64,000 bases of DNA, taken from the NCBI GenBank assembly GCA_003222155.1, contig QHUU01000055.1, positions 1 to 64,000 on the forward strand. Direction: 5' to 3'. This stretch comes from Gemmatimonadota bacterium. GTDB taxonomy: Bacteria; Gemmatimonadota; Gemmatimonadetes; Gemmatimonadales; GWC2-71-9. The notes beneath the pieces were generated by a model, which was given only the letters and a program-made list of their open reading frames with translations, was not told where the DNA came from and ran no database searches. The position numbers and the translations under genes are program-made. Shown piece after piece: positions 9,842 through 17,570 of this stretch. Position 1 is the first letter of the stretch, and each line of letters begins with the position of its first letter.

Positions 9842-9944
9842 GACTCGGCAACACGTGCAGCGGCGTCTCCACGTGGGGCGTGGTGCGCGTCCCACACCGC
9901 GTGGCGTGGGAACTTCCCCGCCAAGAGGCTTCGTATATGAAATC

Positions 9945-9966
9945 GTACAGGTTCGTCCAACTGTAC
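9945..9966. promoter_or_regulatory. Inverted repeat GTACAG-N10-CTGTAC upstream of the outer-membrane protein
   Basis: Perfect 6-bp arms separated by 10 bp, about 65 bp upstream of the ATG at 10032 and next to an AT-rich stretch (CGTATATGAAAT). The geometry suits a dimeric repressor or activator site. No regulator is assigned. Confidence 0.3.
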
Positions 9967-10031
9967 GCCGATATTGCACGAGTGTCATCGACAACGCATT
10001 CGCTCGGCGAGGATTCGCCGTGGAGGATTTC

Positions 10032-10619
10032 ATGTTACGCTTCATCGCATGCAGCATCGCGACGCTCACGCTGGCCGTGGCGCCGGTCGCGCTCCACGCC
10101 CAGGAGGACGAGCGTCCCGCCTCCGACCGCTACACCGTCGCGGGCGCCTTCGGCGGCCTGTCGGGTCCCGCCCGGTTGAACGGAGCCGGCGCTCCCGACT
10201 GGCGGCAGGGCTGGGCCGGCTCCGTGGACGGAACGTACTGGCTCGGCAAGAACGTGGGTCTGCGGGCCGGCAGTACGCTGGCACAGGACCGCGCCCGCAG
10301 CGCCACCCTCGGCGGGCAGATGTTCAATAAGATCACCTACGACGCCGATGTCGTCCTGCGCGCGCCCCGCCACGCTGGAGAGGGCACGGTAATTCCCTAT
10401 GTGGTCGCGGGCGCCGGCGGGATCACGATCCATCCCATCGGGTCCGGCAGCAGCTGGACCAAGGCCGCCGGCAACGCGGGCGCCGGCCTCGAGTACCGCT
10501 TCGCGCGGTGGGGCCTCCGCGCCGAAGCGCGCGACTACTTGTACCAGTTCGACCGGTACGGCTACCGCCAGACGCAGAATCAGGTCGCCTGGCAGGGCGG
10601 CCTCACCCTGTCGTTCTGA
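10032..10619 (+). CDS. Outer-membrane beta-barrel protein
   Basis: Protein of 195 aa with a clear signal peptide (MLRFIACSIATLTLAV to ALHAQ). A mature chain of alternating polar and hydrophobic strands follows, ending in Phe (GGLTLSF), the outer-membrane C-terminal signature. Length and pattern suit a small eight-stranded OmpW/OprF-like barrel. ATG 10032 has TGGAGG 5 bp upstream; longer in-frame extensions are rejected because they precede the signal peptide. A GC-rich hairpin follows the stop. Function beyond envelope location cannot be inferred. Confidence 0.75.
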   Translation: MLRFIACSIATLTLAVAPVALHAQEDERPASDRYTVAGAFGGLSGPARLNGAGAPDWRQGWAGSVDGTYWLGKNVGLRAGSTLAQDRARSATLGGQMFNKITYDADVVLRAPRHAGEGTVIPYVVAGAGGITIHPIGSGSSWTKAAGNAGAGLEYRFARWGLRAEARDYLYQFDRYGYRQTQNQVAWQGGLTLSF

Positions 10620-10634
10620 CCCACTCCCTGGGCC

Positions 10635-10657
10635 GGCCGGCGCTCCCAGCGCCGGCC
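10635..10657 (+). terminator. GC-rich hairpin after the outer-membrane protein
   Basis: GGCCGGCGCT and AGCGCCGGCC form a perfect 10-bp stem around a CCC loop, 16 bp after the stop codon. There is no T-tract, so it may be a Rho-assisted terminator or an mRNA-stabilising structure rather than an intrinsic terminator. Confidence 0.4.
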
Positions 10658-10667
10658 GCGCCTGGGA

Positions 10668-10678
10668 TCTTGTAGGAC
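10668..10678 (+). promoter_or_regulatory. TCTTGTAGGAC box upstream of the histidine kinase
   Basis: An 11-base word found 54 bp before the kinase start and repeated exactly downstream of the response regulator at 12946. Both are followed by AAATCGGAC (10716 and 13017). Candidate promoter element or binding site for the neighbouring NarL-type regulator; no binding evidence. Confidence 0.35.
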
Positions 10679-10732
10679 AAACGCGGGCACGCCGGCTTCC
10701 CTTCGCCCGACGCGGAAATCGGACGGACTCTC

Positions 10733-12280
10733 ATGGTCCAGCGAAGCCGTTTCGGCCAACATGACGGTGGTCTCGAGTCGGAGCACCCCGAAATGAAGGA
10801 AGGGAAGACCTTCGAGGACGTCCTGCGCCGGTCGGACGAGACGTACCGCGTGCTGTTCGAGAAGAATCCCTACCCCTTGTGGATGTACGACGCGGAGACG
10901 CTCCACATCCTGGCCATGAACGCAGCCGCGATGCGGAAGTACGGCTATGCTCCGGACGAGATCCCGCGCCTGACGTTCGCGGACCTGTATGTGCCGGAAG
11001 ACGTGCCGAATCTGCTGCAGCACGCGTCGTCGCCTCACCCCGAGCTCGTCCATGCCGGCGTGTGGCGCCACCGGCAAAAAAACGGAACCATCATCGATGC
11101 GGAGATCTTCTCCCAGGAGATCCTGGTCGACGGCACGCGCGCGCGGCTCGTGCTGGCGATCGATGTGACGGAGCGACGGCGCGCCGAGGAAGCCCTCCGC
11201 CGCAGCGAGTACCTCTACCGCACGGTAGCCAGCAACATCCCGAGCGGCGCCGTCGCGCTGTTCGATCGCGAGCTGCGCTACATCGTGGCGGACGGGGCCG
11301 GGGTGCTGGACGCCGCCGGAGTCCCCAAAGAGGCCGCGGCGGGGAAGACGATCCGGGAGGGTCTCCCGGCCGAGACGTGGGCGCTGCTCGAGCCGCTGTG
11401 CCGCGCGGCGCTGGACGGGCGGCCGGCGAGCGCCGAGGTACCGTCCCGCGGCCGGACCTATTTCGTCTACACCCTCCCGGTCCCGGGCGAGGTCGGTGGC
11501 ATCTCGATGGGGATGGTGATGGCCATCGATATCACCGCACGCAAGGGCGTGGAAGACGAAGTCCGGCGCATGAACGAAGATCTCGAGCGGCGCGTGGCCG
11601 AACGCACCGCCCAGCTCGAGGTCGCGTACCGCCACCTCCAGGCGCTCTCCGCGCACTTGCAGTCGGTGCGGGAGCAGGAGCAGGCCCGCATCGCCCAGGA
11701 GATCCACGACGAGCTCGGCCAGGCCTTGACCGGCCTGAAGTTCGAGCTCTCGAGGCTCGCCCAACAGCTGCGGGGCCTCCCCGGGGGCGTGTCGGAGAAG
11801 GCCACGGCGCTGGGCACCGTCGTGGACGAGACGCTCCACGACGTGCGCCGCATCTCAAGCGAGCTCCGGCCCGCGATCCTGGACGACCTGGGTCTCGTCG
11901 CCGCCCTGGAGTGGCATGCCGAGGAGTTCGAGAAACGCACGGGCATCGCCTGCACGATCAAGGCGCCCCGTCAGCCGTTCGAGGTGGGCCCGGACCTCCG
12001 GATCGCGCTGTTCCGCACGTGCCAGGAGGCCTTGACCAATGTCGCTCGTCACGCGCGCGCGACGGCCGCGCGCATCGTCCTGGCCAGGACCCGGGACAAC
12101 GTGGTGCTCGAGGTCCGCGACGACGGGGCCGGCATCCCGCAGGCGGCCCTCACCAACGTCAAGTCGCTCGGGCTCCTGGGTATGCGCGAACGCGCCCGAG
12201 CTTTCGGCGGCGAGGTCGCGATCCAGAGCGCACCCGGGGAAGGCACCCTCGTGAGAGTCAAAATCCCGCGCCGCCAATAA
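10733..12280 (+). CDS. PAS-domain sensor histidine kinase (NarX/DegS-type HisKA_3)
   Basis: Soluble two-component kinase of 515 aa with no membrane segment. Two PAS-like domains lie at ~30-150 and ~165-270, followed by a coiled coil (~275-310). The HisKA_3 helix has phospho-acceptor His325 in EIHDELGQALTGLKFEL. A HATPase_c domain follows with an N-box (LTNVARHARA), VRDDGAGIP and a GLLGMRERA segment. This is the NarL-partner kinase class. The cognate regulator starts 14 bp after the stop. The PAS ligand or cofactor cannot be told from sequence. ATG 10793, which gives a slightly shorter protein, is an alternative start. Confidence 0.92.
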   Translation: MVQRSRFGQHDGGLESEHPEMKEGKTFEDVLRRSDETYRVLFEKNPYPLWMYDAETLHILAMNAAAMRKYGYAPDEIPRLTFADLYVPEDVPNLLQHASSPHPELVHAGVWRHRQKNGTIIDAEIFSQEILVDGTRARLVLAIDVTERRRAEEALRRSEYLYRTVASNIPSGAVALFDRELRYIVADGAGVLDAAGVPKEAAAGKTIREGLPAETWALLEPLCRAALDGRPASAEVPSRGRTYFVYTLPVPGEVGGISMGMVMAIDITARKGVEDEVRRMNEDLERRVAERTAQLEVAYRHLQALSAHLQSVREQEQARIAQEIHDELGQALTGLKFELSRLAQQLRGLPGGVSEKATALGTVVDETLHDVRRISSELRPAILDDLGLVAALEWHAEEFEKRTGIACTIKAPRQPFEVGPDLRIALFRTCQEALTNVARHARATAARIVLARTRDNVVLEVRDDGAGIPQAALTNVKSLGLLGMRERARAFGGEVAIQSAPGEGTLVRVKIPRRQ

Positions 12281-12294
12281 CGGGAGACCGGACG

Positions 12295-12924
12295 ATGCGA
12301 GTCCTCATTTGTGACGATCACCCGATTGTGCGGAAGGGGTTGCGGGATATCCTGGAACAGGAGGGAACCCCGGTTACGATCGGAGAGGTCGCCAGCGCCG
12401 AAGAAGCGCTCGAGCTCGCGCGGAAAAAGGCGTGGGACACCGTCGTGCTCGACATCACGATGCCCGGCCGCAGCGGCCTCGAGCTCTTGAAAGACCTCAA
12501 ACGGGAGCTCCCCAACGTTCCGGTCCTGGTGCTCAGCGTGCATCCGGCGGAGCAGTACGCCGTTCGAGTGCTCCGGGCCGGAGCGTCCGGATACCTCACC
12601 AAAGAGAGCGCGCCGGAAGAGCTCCTCACCGCGATTCGGCGCATCGTGCGAGGTGGGCGCTACGTCAGCCCCTCGGTCGGCGAGACCCTGGCCGCCGACC
12701 TGAGCCGGCCGGCCGACGAGCTGCCGCACCAGGGTCTGTCGGACCGCGAGTTCGAGATCGCGCGCCTGCTCGCGTCGGGTAAGCGCGCCTCCGAAATCGC
12801 CGAACAGGTCCACCTGAGCGTGAAAACGGTCAGCACCTACCGAGCCCGCATCCTCCGGAAGCTGAACCTGCGGAGTACCGCTGAGATCATGCGGTACGCG
12901 TTCACACACGGCATGGTGGACTGA
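12295..12924 (+). CDS. NarL/FixJ-family response regulator
   Basis: Response regulator of 209 aa. The receiver domain (1-120) has the acidic pair DD at 7-8, phospho-acceptor Asp53 in VVLDITMPG and the Lys of LTKESAPEE. A LuxR-type HTH follows at ~145-205 (LSDREFEIARLLASGKRASEIAEQVHLSVKTVSTYRARI). It starts 14 bp after the histidine kinase gene, so the two form a pair. Its targets may include the operon beginning at 13096, because the TCTTGTAGGAC word upstream of the kinase recurs directly before that operon; this is inference. Confidence 0.94.
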   Translation: MRVLICDDHPIVRKGLRDILEQEGTPVTIGEVASAEEALELARKKAWDTVVLDITMPGRSGLELLKDLKRELPNVPVLVLSVHPAEQYAVRVLRAGASGYLTKESAPEELLTAIRRIVRGGRYVSPSVGETLAADLSRPADELPHQGLSDREFEIARLLASGKRASEIAEQVHLSVKTVSTYRARILRKLNLRSTAEIMRYAFTHGMVD

Positions 12925-12945
12925 GTACCCCGACCTGATCGTGGT

Positions 12946-12956
12946 TCTTGTAGGAC
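12946..12956 (+). promoter_or_regulatory. TCTTGTAGGAC box upstream of the monooxygenase operon
   Basis: Second exact copy of the 11-base word at 10668, in the 171-bp gap between the response regulator and the flavin monooxygenase. It is followed by AAATCGGAC at 13017. Candidate site for co-regulation of the kinase gene and the downstream operon. Confidence 0.35.
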
Positions 12957-13095
12957 CCCCGGCGACGCCTGAGTCGGACCGCTCCCGTCAGCCCGCGTAG
13001 GCCGTACTCCCCGACAAAATCGGACACGCGCCGATACCCGCCGTCTCTTCCCGTCAGCAATTTGCAGCTCAAGCAAACACAACTGGGCTGCTCTC

Positions 13096-14742
13096 ATGGA
13101 TACGGAAACGCGAAACCAAGCATACGACGTGATCGTCATCGGCGCCGGCTGGTCCGGGCTTATGGCGTGCAAGTACTGCGTCGCGGAAGGTCTCAGGACC
13201 GTCGTACTCGAGAGCCGAGACACCATCGGGGGCGTGTGGGCCTACACCGATGACCAGCGGTATGGCGGGGTCACCAAGACCACGCATACGACCTCTTCAC
13301 GCTGCGTCACGGAGATATCGGACTTTCCGATGCCCGACGACTACCCGTCCTTCCCCTCTCATGAGCAGATCCGGGCCTACCTCGAGGCGTATTGCGGGCG
13401 GTTTTCACTCGCCGACCACATTCGCTTCAACCAGCGTGTCACTCGCGTGGCGAAGCGCGGCGACCTCTGGCAGGTCACGACGGCGGACGGCGGTCACTGG
13501 CTCGCGCCGCGCGTGATCGTGTCGTCGGGCGTGCATCAGCAGCCCAACGACGTGAGCGATGACGACCGCTTTCGCGGCTATTCAGGAACCCTTCGGCATA
13601 GCGCCGTCGTGAAACAGATCCCAGGCGAGTGGTCCGGCAAGACGGTCGTCGTGTGGGGAGGGGGCGAAAGCGCGAGTGACGCCGCGTTTGAGGCGAGCCG
13701 GGTCGCGGCACGCGTCTACCTCTGCATCCCGAATGGCGTGTGGTTCGTGCCGAAGCGGGTCGATCGCTTGCCCGGGTTTCCCGGATCCGGGCCTAAGATC
13801 TTGGATCACATCTCGTCGCGAGTGCGACTGCGGCTGTCGCCGACGCACCGGTACTCGCCCTTCATCGCCGAATATCTGGAGTGGGCGTTCGGATTCAACG
13901 GCCACGGCCAGGAAGCGTGGAGGACCGACGCGCCCTACAATCGCTCGTTCTTCAACAAGAGTGCAGAGGTCCTGGCCCGGGTAGAGTCCGGCCACGTCGT
14001 ACCCAAGCGCGATATCGCGTCCTGCCAGGGGACCACCGTGCGTTTCAGCGACGGGACGGCGGCAGATGCCGCCGCGATCATCACGTGCAACGGCTACAGT
14101 ACCGCGTTCCCATTTCTCGATGAGGCCGTTGCGGCGGGCACCGATCCACGCAGGTGGTTCAAGTACATCTTCTACAACGACGATCCGTCACTCGCCTTCG
14201 TGGGATTCGCGCGTCCGATCTTCGGCTCGATTCCGGGCCTGGCGGAGCTCCAGAGCCGCTATGTCGCGAAGGTATTCTCGGGCGCGTGTCGGCTCCCAGG
14301 ACCGGCCGAGCGAAGCGCGACCATCGAACGGGACGTCAAGTTCTGGAATCGTCATTTCCGCAACACGTCCCTGCGGATCGCCGGCCTGGTGGACCATTTC
14401 ATCTATTCCGACCAGCTCGCCCGCCTGATCGGCTGCCGCCCGAACTTTTGGGCCTTGTTCTTCTCGAGCCCGCGTCGCTGGTGGCAAGTGATGACCGCCC
14501 CGTGGCACGGGTGCCAGTTCTGGCTGAACGACGCCACGCAGCACGACCGGATATTCGAGACGTTGCGGCGGTATAGCGACGACCGGGTGGCCCAAGCCTA
14601 CATCTGGCTGCTGCTCGCGCCGGTTCTCCCCCTGCTCGCGCTCCGGAGGTACCTGAAAGTGTTCCTCAAGGAGCACCTTGGCCGCAGATCGAGGACCCAG
14701 CCGGGCGTAGCGACGGGCCGTTTGCGGCCCCGGCGGGCATGA
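13096..14742 (+). CDS. Flavin-containing monooxygenase
   Basis: Class B flavoprotein monooxygenase of 548 aa, using FAD and NADPH to oxygenate N, S or carbonyl groups. Visible are the FAD Rossmann motif GAGWSG (16-21), a second NADPH motif (VVWGGGESASD) and the FMO/BVMO fingerprint YSGTLRHSAVV, whose last aromatic residue is replaced by Val. ITCNGYSTAFPFL is the conserved ATG-like motif before the C-terminal part. The last ~60 residues include a hydrophobic helix (YIWLLLAPVLPLLAL) and a basic tail, hinting at membrane association. It is the first gene of a run that continues into a desaturase and an ABC importer. The substrate is unknown. Confidence 0.9.
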   Translation: MDTETRNQAYDVIVIGAGWSGLMACKYCVAEGLRTVVLESRDTIGGVWAYTDDQRYGGVTKTTHTTSSRCVTEISDFPMPDDYPSFPSHEQIRAYLEAYCGRFSLADHIRFNQRVTRVAKRGDLWQVTTADGGHWLAPRVIVSSGVHQQPNDVSDDDRFRGYSGTLRHSAVVKQIPGEWSGKTVVVWGGGESASDAAFEASRVAARVYLCIPNGVWFVPKRVDRLPGFPGSGPKILDHISSRVRLRLSPTHRYSPFIAEYLEWAFGFNGHGQEAWRTDAPYNRSFFNKSAEVLARVESGHVVPKRDIASCQGTTVRFSDGTAADAAAIITCNGYSTAFPFLDEAVAAGTDPRRWFKYIFYNDDPSLAFVGFARPIFGSIPGLAELQSRYVAKVFSGACRLPGPAERSATIERDVKFWNRHFRNTSLRIAGLVDHFIYSDQLARLIGCRPNFWALFFSSPRRWWQVMTAPWHGCQFWLNDATQHDRIFETLRRYSDDRVAQAYIWLLLAPVLPLLALRRYLKVFLKEHLGRRSRTQPGVATGRLRPRRA

Positions 14743-14782
14743 CGCGGAGAATCGGATCACACATGTGGACTGAGAGGAGCTT

Positions 14783-15655
14783 ATGACCGTGCGTGAGGCG
14801 GAACCAGACCTCGCCCAGTACAAGGGGCGCAGTGCGGCCAGCACGAAAGTGTCGTTTCTCATCGCGCATCTGTTGTTCGCGGCGTACTGGTTCGTGGGCA
14901 CGCCGAACGTGCCCGGCGCTCTGTTGGTGTGGTTCATTCTGCAGGTGGGCGTGTTCGCCGGATTCCATCGCTACTTCGCCCATCGATCGTACAAGACGCA
15001 TCCGTGGTTCGAGTCCGTGCTGGCGGCGCTGGGGTGTCTCGCGAACCAGGGAGGGCTGCTCTGGTGGGTGTCGGAGCACCGTCATCACCACCGCACCGCC
15101 GACACCGACGCCGACTTCCATTCCCCGCGTGACGGCTTCTGGCACTCGCACATGGGGTGGCTGCTCCGGGACGACATCGACGATCGCATCAAGTGGGACT
15201 TGATTCCCGACTTGCGCCGTCCGCATCTCCTTTGGGTCGAGCGCCATGACACGGCCATCAAGCTCGCCTATGCGGCCACGCTGGCGCTGCTGTTCGGATG
15301 GTACGGCATCCTCACCTATTGGATCGTGCCGGTGGTGTTGTGTTGGCACACCTCGCTGGCCACCAACTCCTTCTGCCACGCGTTCGGCTCGCACCGGGCC
15401 GCATGCCCGCCGAAGGGCTCGTGCGCCGCGCGCAACAACGCGCTCGTTGCCCTGGTCAACCTGGGCGAAGGCTGGCACAACAACCATCACGCCCACCCGA
15501 CGTACGCGCACCATGGATTCCATAGGTGGTACGAGCTGGACGTCGTCTATCTCTTTCTGCTCGTGCTGGAAAGACTCGGAATCATCTGGGACGTCAAGCG
15601 ACGCCCGCGACGCCGGGACGCTCACGACCTTCCACTCGGCATGGACGCGGCGTGA
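14783..15655 (+). CDS. Acyl-CoA/acyl-lipid delta-9-type fatty acid desaturase
   Basis: Integral membrane di-iron desaturase of 290 aa. All three histidine boxes are present: HRYFAH (62-67), EHRHHH (98-103) and NNHHAH (~232-237), with hydrophobic segments between them as in stearoyl-CoA desaturases. It introduces a cis double bond in acyl chains using O2 and an electron donor not encoded here. ATG 14783 has GAGAGGAG just upstream. The stop codon overlaps the GTG of the following ABC substrate-binding gene (GTGA), implying translational coupling between two functions not usually linked. Confidence 0.93.
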   Translation: MTVREAEPDLAQYKGRSAASTKVSFLIAHLLFAAYWFVGTPNVPGALLVWFILQVGVFAGFHRYFAHRSYKTHPWFESVLAALGCLANQGGLLWWVSEHRHHHRTADTDADFHSPRDGFWHSHMGWLLRDDIDDRIKWDLIPDLRRPHLLWVERHDTAIKLAYAATLALLFGWYGILTYWIVPVVLCWHTSLATNSFCHAFGSHRAACPPKGSCAARNNALVALVNLGEGWHNNHHAHPTYAHHGFHRWYELDVVYLFLLVLERLGIIWDVKRRPRRRDAHDLPLGMDAA

Positions 15656-16827
15656 GCGACTCTCTCGCGGCAACGCTGTCGCGATTCGGGCAGCGACATC
15701 GTGGCGCGCTGTTCGTCGTGGCGTGCTGCGGCTGGGCACTGCTGATCCGCGACGTCCATCTGCGGGTCGAGCGCGGTCCCCAAGGCGCCAAGGGGGCGGC
15801 GGAGCTGCTGGACATCGGCGCTCTGCCCGTCACCTGAAACCTCACGATCCCGGTCGCCTGTAGGGCGATGACCACAGAGGGAAAACGGATCGACATGGCC
15901 CAGGGGATGGACATGTCGGGCCTGCCCATGGCGGGCATGCCGGGGATGACCGCGCCGACGGTCGATGCCGACTCGATCGCGGCGCGGGTGCCCCAGATCG
16001 CCCGCTACGTGCGGTACAGCGGATGGCCCGAGTTGAAGGAAGCGATGGTGGCCGGCAAGGTGAAAGCCGCCATGATGCTCGCGCCGATGGTCATGGACCT
16101 TGCCGCCAAGGGTGTGCCCGTCAAGGTGGTGGCCCTGGGGCACCGGTCCGGCGCGGTGATCATGGTGAGAAAGGAAGCGCCCTACAAGAGCTTCGCGGAT
16201 CTCAAGGGGAAGCGGATCGCGATCCCCAGCCGCTTCGCGGTGGACCACATCTTCGTGCGCAAACTCATGGCCGCCCATGGGCTCAAGGACGGTGATCTCA
16301 CGATGGTCGAACTGGCCCCACCGGACATGCCGGCGGCGTTGCTGGCGGACGCCGTAGACGCCTATGCCACCGGCGAGCCGTTCGGGGCCAAGGCGGAAAT
16401 GGACGGGTACGCGCGGGTCTTGTACATGACCCGTGATGTGTGGCCGACCTACATCTGTTGCGTCCTCGCGGTCCGGCAGGAACTGATCGACCAGCAGCCT
16501 GAGACCGTGCAGCGCCTGGTGGACCACGTGTTGGCCGCGGGGCGATGGCTGGAAACGAGCCCGGAGCACCGGACGACGGCCGCCCGAATCGCATCGGACC
16601 GATCGATGTTCAACCAGACGTTCGAGCTCATCAAGTGGGTCATGGAGCGCCCGCCCGACCGCGTCACGTACGGTGATCTTCGGCTGATTCGTGCCGAGTT
16701 CGATGAATTGATGCGACTGTCCCTCGACGCGAAGATCATCGATCGACCGATCCCGTATCACACGTATGTCGATGAATCGTTCATGAAACACGCCCACCCG
16801 GTCGTGATCAGCCCGCCGGCGCAATGA
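15652..16827 (+). CDS. ABC substrate-binding protein (nitrate/sulfonate type) with in-frame UGA: possible selenoprotein
   Basis: Periplasmic binding protein of the NrtA/SsuA/NMT1 type, 391 aa if the TGA at 15835-15837 (codon 62) is read through. The N-terminal part from GTG 15652 has a basic start and a hydrophobic anchor (GALFVVACCGWALLI), then LLDIGALPVT before the UGA. The same frame continues without another stop: NLTIPVAC, SGWPELKEA, GHRSGAVIMV, GKRIAIPSRF and PPDMPAALLADAVDAY are all family-like. As I recall, homologues have Cys at the UGA (LPVTC(N/H)LT). A Met-rich stretch (residues 82-99) follows. Without readthrough, translation could restart at ATG 15868 but would lack the first lobe strand and the signal anchor. 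Selenocysteine, recent nonsense mutation and sequencing error are the alternatives. The permease gene overlaps the stop (ATGA). Confidence 0.7.
15838..15880 (+). promoter_or_regulatory. Candidate bacterial SECIS hairpin after the UGA codon
   Basis: Directly after the in-frame UGA the mRNA can fold: CCUC (15840-15843) with GAGG (15877-15880), GGUC (15852-15855) with GACC (15870-15873), and GCC (15856-15858) with GGC (15864-15866). The loop is UGUAG (15859-15863). An alternative six-pair upper stem is GUCGCC/GGCGAU around the same loop. The loop begins 21 nt after the UGA and has G as its second base. Both fit the usual bacterial SECIS rules as I know them (16-37 nt, G in the first two loop positions). 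Folding by eye only. Confidence 0.4.
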
Positions 16828-17570
16828 CCAAAATCCTCCCCATTGGCGTGCTCCTTGGTGTGACGGCCGTGTGGTGGTTGGCCGCCAGCGGCAGCACCAT
16901 CTTCCCCACCCCGCCGGAGGTGCTCCGGGGCATCGCGGGCCTGGCGACAGACGGCACCCTGCTGCGGCATGTGGCGGCGTCGCTGTACCGCGTCACCTTC
17001 GGATACGGTGTGGCCATGCTGCTGGCACTCCCGTTGGGAATCCTGATGGGCTGGTACCGCACGGCCTTCACGGCGTTCAACCCCCTGGTCCAGATGCTGC
17101 GACCCATCTCCCCGATCGCCTGGATCCCGCTGGCCATTCTGTGGTTCGGGGTGAGCGACCTCTCGCCGATGTTCCTCGTCTTTCTGGCATCGTTCTTTCC
17201 GATGGTGCTTGCCACAACCTCGGGCGTGCAGCTCGTCGAGCGCGAGTACCTTTGGGCCGCGCAGAACTTCGGCATCACCGGGTTCAAGCTGTTCACCCAT
17301 GTCATCATTCCCGGCGCACTTCCTACGATCATCACCGGCATGCGAGTCGGGTTGGGCGTCGCGTGGCTCGTCGTGGTCGCCGCGGAGATGGTCGCGATCA
17401 ACTCGGGACTCGGCTTCCTGATCATCGACTCCCGCAATGCCGGTATGCGGTATGACCTCGTCGTCGCGGGAATGGTCATGATCGGCGCCATCGGACTGCT
17501 GCTGGACCTCGTCATGCGACGCCTGGAGGATCTGAAGGAGGTCCGCTGGAGGTACGCCCGTGGGCGCTGA
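16824..17570 (+). CDS. ABC transporter permease (SsuC/NrtB type)
   Basis: Inner-membrane permease of 248 aa with about six transmembrane segments. The cytoplasmic EAA-like loop is visible as EREYLWAAQNFGITGFKLF followed by IIPGALPTIITG, where it contacts the ATPase. Length and motifs match the SsuC/TauC/NrtB group that imports nitrate, sulfonates, taurine or bicarbonate. Its ATG overlaps the stop of the substrate-binding gene (ATGA) and its 3' end overlaps the ATPase start by 11 bp, so the three components are translated as a coupled set. Confidence 0.93.
   Translation: MTKILPIGVLLGVTAVWWLAASGSTIFPTPPEVLRGIAGLATDGTLLRHVAASLYRVTFGYGVAMLLALPLGILMGWYRTAFTAFNPLVQMLRPISPIAWIPLAILWFGVSDLSPMFLVFLASFFPMVLATTSGVQLVEREYLWAAQNFGITGFKLFTHVIIPGALPTIITGMRVGLGVAWLVVVAAEMVAINSGLGFLIIDSRNAGMRYDLVVAGMVMIGAIGLLLDLVMRRLEDLKEVRWRYARGR

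Noticed and set aside
9945-9966. GTACAG-N10-CTGTAC as a LexA (SOS) box
   Set aside because: The half-site order is ACAG...CTGT, opposite to the E. coli CTGT-N8-ACAG box, and spacing differs; no SOS gene is adjacent. Kept only as an unassigned palindrome.
15838-15868. Treating the region after the UGA only as an ordinary gap before a gene starting at ATG 15868
   Set aside because: The frame is continuous across the UGA, the residues between it and ATG 15868 (NLTIPVACRA) look like family sequence, and the short upstream frame alone makes no sense as a 61-aa protein.
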